This document shows positions 5,968 to 8,300 of a stretch of DNA of 8,300 nt, one piece after another. The notes beneath the pieces were generated by a model. It ran no database searches and had not been told where the DNA came from. It saw only the letters and a list, made by a program, of their open reading frames with translations. Both the position numbers and the translations under genes were made by a program. Source of the stretch: Candidatus Methylomirabilota bacterium (lineage in GTDB: Bacteria > Methylomirabilota > Methylomirabilia > Methylomirabilales > Methylomirabilaceae). Where the stretch lies: assembly GCA_003105305.1 (NCBI GenBank), contig PQAQ01000002.1, positions 1-8,300 of the forward strand, read 5' to 3'. The first letter of the stretch is position 1. Each line of letters opens with the position of its first letter.

Positions 5968-7215
5968 ATGCGGCAGAGCGCTGACGATCTTCACGCGGCT
6001 CGCCACGAGGGCGTGGAGGCCCTGAGCACGGCGGGGACGCTCCTCGGCATCTACGGCCTGCTCATCTGGCAGTTCCCCCCGGGTCTCCTCCTGCTGCCGA
6101 CCATCACCGCGGGCGGCGATACCCTGTATCATTACGTCGCGGCGGACTACCTCAGGCACCATCTGTTGCCCCACGGCCGTCTCGTCGGCTGGATGCCCGG
6201 CAACCTGGCCGGTTTCCCCCTGTTCCTCTTCTACTTTCCCCTGGCCTTTCTCGTCATTGCCGGCCTGAGTCTGATCGTTCCGTTTCCAGTGGCGTTCAAG
6301 CTGGGGACGGTCGCCGGGACCTTCGCGCTCCCGCTCGCGTCGTTCGTCGCCCTGCGCTGGATCGGCCTGGCCTACCCGGCGCCTGCCATCGGGGCGCTGC
6401 TGACACTCTGCTTTCTGTTCATCGAGAGCAACACCATGTGGGGCGGCAATCTCCCCAGCACGCTGGCGGGCGAGTTCGCCTACAGCTTCTCGCTCCCGCT
6501 GCTGGTCCTGTTCCTGGGCGCCCTGTATCGCGGGGTCGAGAAGCAACGGGACGCATGGTTGGGCGCGGGGCTGCTTGCGCTGGTGGGCTTCAGCCACGGC
6601 TATACGCTGGTGATGGCGGCCGGGGCGGGACTCTTCTTCCTGGTGTTCGGCGTCGAGCGGCGGGCGACCCTGTGGCACCTGCTGCGGGTCTACGCCATCG
6701 GCGGGCTGCTGCTCGGCTTCTGGATCCTGCCGCTGATCGCCTCCCTCCCGTACACCTCGGGTTGGCCGATCAGTTGGCAGTTTGCGTCGTGGCGGGAGCC
6801 GCTGCCGGTCATCCTCTGGCCGGTCGTCGCGGCGGCGTGTGCGACCGTCCTTGCGGTCCTGGTCCGGTCGCGACGGCGCGACGTCGACCGGGACTGGATC
6901 AGGCAGGTCCACTATCTGAGCTTTCCGATTGCGCTGGCGATCCTGCTGTTTTCCGTCGCCGCGCGCCTGAACTTGGTGGATATCCGGTTCCTGTCGCTCG
7001 CTCAGTTCTTTACGACGCCGGTTGCGGCGGCCGGATTGGGACGGGCCTGGCTGTGGATCGCGCCCCGCCGCCGGCCGGCGGCCCTGCTGGCGCTTCGCCG
7101 GGCTGACGATCGTCTGGGTGTTCTCACAGCAGGCCTACAGTCGCCACTGGGTCGTGTCGAACTATCGCGGGATGGAGGCGGCCCCGCTCTGGAAGTCGTA
7201 TCGGGTTCTGAATGA
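5968..7215 (+). CDS. N-terminal part of a frameshifted 6-PTPS-related/GT-C-like polytopic membrane protein
   Basis: Residues 1-376 form a coherent membrane protein. An N-terminal helix (about 22-47) is followed by GGDTLYHYVAADYL at 49-62, then WMPGNLAGFPLFLFYFPLAF at 75-94, then IESNTMWGGNLPSTLAGEFA at 152-171 and VGFSHGYTLVMAAGAG at 206-221. Several more hydrophobic segments follow, to about 376. This order matches what I know of the PTPS-related (PF10131-type) membrane family, which is GT-C-like; the early acidic GGDT.YH loop is its likely functional site. After residue 376 (base 7095) the reading changes to a basic, non-family tail (RRADDRLGVLTAGLQSP...) and stops at TGA 7213-7215, while the family sequence continues in the +1 frame. 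The true start is uncertain. ATG 5968 has no clear Shine-Dalgarno; GTG 6013 has a modest GAGG upstream; TTG 5938 lies in the terminator tail and is unlikely. Confidence 0.75.
   Translation: MRQSADDLHAARHEGVEALSTAGTLLGIYGLLIWQFPPGLLLLPTITAGGDTLYHYVAADYLRHHLLPHGRLVGWMPGNLAGFPLFLFYFPLAFLVIAGLSLIVPFPVAFKLGTVAGTFALPLASFVALRWIGLAYPAPAIGALLTLCFLFIESNTMWGGNLPSTLAGEFAYSFSLPLLVLFLGALYRGVEKQRDAWLGAGLLALVGFSHGYTLVMAAGAGLFFLVFGVERRATLWHLLRVYAIGGLLLGFWILPLIASLPYTSGWPISWQFASWREPLPVILWPVVAAACATVLAVLVRSRRRDVDRDWIRQVHYLSFPIALAILLFSVAARLNLVDIRFLSLAQFFTTPVAAAGLGRAWLWIAPRRRPAALLALRRADDRLGVLTAGLQSPLGRVELSRDGGGPALEVVSGSE
7081..7112 (+). other. Frameshift junction joining the two halves of the membrane-protein gene
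   Basis: Reading frame 1 up to the CTT codon at 7093-7095 gives ...RPAALLAL. Skipping one base (7096) and continuing in frame 2 from 7097 gives AGLTIVWVFSQQAYSRHW. Joined, this makes an unbroken transmembrane helix followed by the expected loop. The change therefore equals one extra base, or a two-base loss, within about 7085-7110. No homopolymer longer than three bases, stop codon or rare-codon hungry site is present at the junction, so programmed frameshifting is not suggested. It is either a recent disabling mutation or a sequence/assembly error. Confidence 0.8.
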
Positions 7216-8119
7216 GCTGCTCCGGGGCGGGCCGCGGGACCCGCGCATCATGTATGAACATTCCGGAATGCAGGAGGGGGCCGGGACGCTGCGCGCCTTC
7301 GAGGCGCTCCCGCTGTTTTCCGGCCGATCGACGCTCGAGGGGGCGTACATGCAGTCGTCGCTGAGCGCCCCATTCATCTTCGACCTGCAGTCGGAGCTGA
7401 CGCCGACGCCCTCCTGCCCGTTTCCGCAGTATACCTGCAGTCCCTTCGATCCGGATCGGGCCGTTCCCCATCTGGCGCTCTTCAACGTCAAAGGATTTAT
7501 CGCCGTGTCGCCGACCGTCAAGGCGGCCCTGGATGCCCACCCGGCCTTTCGGCGGACCGTGACCATCGAGCCGTACGCGCTCTATGACGTCCTGCCGGGG
7601 GACGGGCGCTACGTCGCCCCGCTGTCGTTTGTGCCGACGGTGTCGGACGAGCGGGACTGGAAGCGGCTGGCCTACAACTGGTTCCAGCGACCCGACTGGG
7701 CCGAGGTCCCCGTGATCTTTCCGCAGGGCGGCGAGCCGCCCCCCCCGGATGCGCTGCCGTTTCAGGGGCTCGACCCGGGACCGCCGAAGCGCCCGTTGTC
7801 CGGGGCGTGCCGGGTGACGGAGACGATCGGGGAACAGGAGATCCGGTTCGAGACCGGCTGCCCCGGTCGGCCGCACCTGATCAAGGTCTCGTATCATCCG
7901 AAGTGGCGGGTGGCGGGCGCGCAGACGATCTATCTGGCGTCGCCGGCCTTTATGATTGTCTATCCGACGCAGCCGTCCGTTCATCTGGTGTTCGGCGACC
8001 GCCGGCCGGATACCATTGGCTGGGTTGCCACCGCGATCGGGCTGATCTGGTGGGTCGGCGAGGTCCTGGGCCTCGGCGCGCGCCGCCGCCGGCGTTCGTT
8101 CCTCGGCGGCGCGCACTAG
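7097..8119 (+). CDS. C-terminal part of the frameshifted 6-PTPS-related/GT-C-like membrane protein
   Basis: The frame is open from before the junction to TAG at 8117-8119; from 7097 it encodes 340 residues. It has no start of its own with a good ribosome site (first in-frame ATG at 7172). Features continue the family: the end of a transmembrane helix (AGLTIVWVF), SNYRGMEAAPLWKSYRVLNE, then TLRAFEALPLFSGRSTLEGAY, SELTPTPSCPFPQYTC and HLALFNVKGFIAVS. These are followed by a soluble beta-rich region ending in IKVSYHPKWRVAG and SPAFMIVYPTQPSVHLVF. A last hydrophobic helix (about 8017-8070) and a basic tail (ARRRRR) close the protein. Conservation of these motifs with no internal stop over 340 codons means the break, if real, is recent. 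Joined to the preceding half the protein is 716 residues. On its own this half is unlikely to be inserted or functional. Confidence 0.75.
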   Translation, partial: AGLTIVWVFSQQAYSRHWVVSNYRGMEAAPLWKSYRVLNELLRGGPRDPRIMYEHSGMQEGAGTLRAFEALPLFSGRSTLEGAYMQSSLSAPFIFDLQSELTPTPSCPFPQYTCSPFDPDRAVPHLALFNVKGFIAVSPTVKAALDAHPAFRRTVTIEPYALYDVLPGDGRYVAPLSFVPTVSDERDWKRLAYNWFQRPDWAEVPVIFPQGGEPPPPDALPFQGLDPGPPKRPLSGACRVTETIGEQEIRFETGCPGRPHLIKVSYHPKWRVAGAQTIYLASPAFMIVYPTQPSVHLVFGDRRPDTIGWVATAIGLIWWVGEVLGLGARRRRRSFLGGAH

Positions 8120-8290
8120 TGTCCTGAATCAGAAATCCGGTGAATAAGTCTGTACCCCATGCATCGTCATTCCCGCGCAAGCGGGAATCCAGAACTCTCG
8201 GTATTTCCTGGATTCCGGCTCGCGCCCGCGATGCGGACTTGGCCGGAATGACGGCTACAAATATGTAACGAATTTCAGAAACAGGACACT
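8118..8290 (+). mobile_element. MITE-like palindromic element (173 bp) with terminal inverted repeats
   Basis: AGTGTCCTGAATCAGAAAT (8118-8136) is matched in inverted orientation at 8272-8290, whose reverse complement is AGTGTCCTGTTTCTGAAAT; 16 of 19 positions agree. The inner part is also palindromic: CGTCATTCC (8165-8173) against GGAATGACG (8245-8253), and AATCCAG (8186-8192) against CTGGATT (8208-8214). No reading frame of note is inside, so it is a non-autonomous element mobilised, if at all, by a transposase elsewhere. If the ends are taken as TGTCCTG/CAGGACA, the flanks are CTAG on the left and CTCG on the right. That is close to a 4-bp YTAR target duplication of the kind IS5-group elements make. 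The family assignment is tentative. Confidence 0.7.
8169..8188 (+). repeat. dRS3-like hairpin (ATTCCC-N8-GGGAAT)
   Basis: ATTCCCGC, the loop GCAA, then GCGGGAAT form a perfect 8-bp hairpin with a GNRA-type loop. The pattern ATTCCC-N8-GGGAAT equals the consensus I know for the Neisseria dRS3 dispersed repeat. The longer form starting CGTCATTCCCGCG is a common dispersed intergenic repeat in many GC-rich genomes. A second, more open stem of the same type pairs ATTCCGGC (8212-8219) with GCCGGAAT (8242-8249). Confidence 0.75.
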
Positions 8291-8300
8291 CGCGTCCTCT

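Noticed and set aside
5962..6912. Minus-strand open frame of 316 codons opposite the second membrane protein
   Set aside because: Charged, low-complexity translation without domains; the + strand shows clear membrane-family motifs over the same bases.
7022..7096. Independent start (TTG 7022) for the C-terminal half of the split gene
   Set aside because: The peptide encoded here (Arg/Pro/Cys-rich) is not family-like and overlaps the true frame 1 coding sequence. The half reads as a continuation of the upstream frame.
7088..7100. Programmed +1 frameshift site
   Set aside because: The CTT is followed by a common CGC codon, not a stop or rare codon, and no internal Shine-Dalgarno or clear stimulatory structure was evident.

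Overview
The window comes from a GC-rich bacterium whose genes here all lie on the + strand. One gene carries an IPTL-CTERM (exosortase-type) sorting tail, and another carries DUF4214-like repeats. Together these point to a Gram-negative, environmental, exopolysaccharide- or surface-glycan-producing lineage such as NC10/Methylomirabilota, Nitrospirota or Proteobacteria. The sequence alone does not let me name the genus.

Layout. (1) Positions 1-4826 look like one transcription unit, probably the end of a longer surface-polysaccharide or glycan cluster. It holds the 3' end of an unrecognised gene, a zinc-ribbon SAM methyltransferase-like protein, a large polytopic membrane protein (GT-C/PMT-like) fused to four DUF4214-like repeats, and a WbbL-like family 2 glycosyltransferase with an extra domain of about 130 residues inside its catalytic domain. 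Spacing is tight: 18 bp, then 12 bp, then a 4-bp ATGA overlap. (2) Positions 4827-4983 form an AT-richer gap with a candidate sigma-70 promoter and a strong Shine-Dalgarno. It leads into a secreted, cell-surface-sorted protein (4984-5865) with a 17-threonine stalk and an IPTL-CTERM tail. A strong hairpin terminator follows at 5909-5932. (3) Positions 5968-8119 encode a second polytopic membrane protein resembling the 6-PTPS-related/GT-C-like family. It is split by a one-base frameshift near 7096; the two halves join into a coherent protein of 716 residues. (4) Positions 8118-8290 are a short palindromic, MITE-like repeat with 19-bp terminal inverted repeats and an internal dRS3-like hairpin. 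It begins exactly at the stop codon of the preceding gene.

How they may work together (inference): the glycosyltransferase, the two GT-C-like membrane proteins and the methyltransferase would build, transfer or modify a lipid-linked or surface glycan. The threonine-rich sorted protein is a plausible acceptor or surface partner because of its position, but nothing in the sequence proves this. The sorting enzyme (exosortase) is not in this window.
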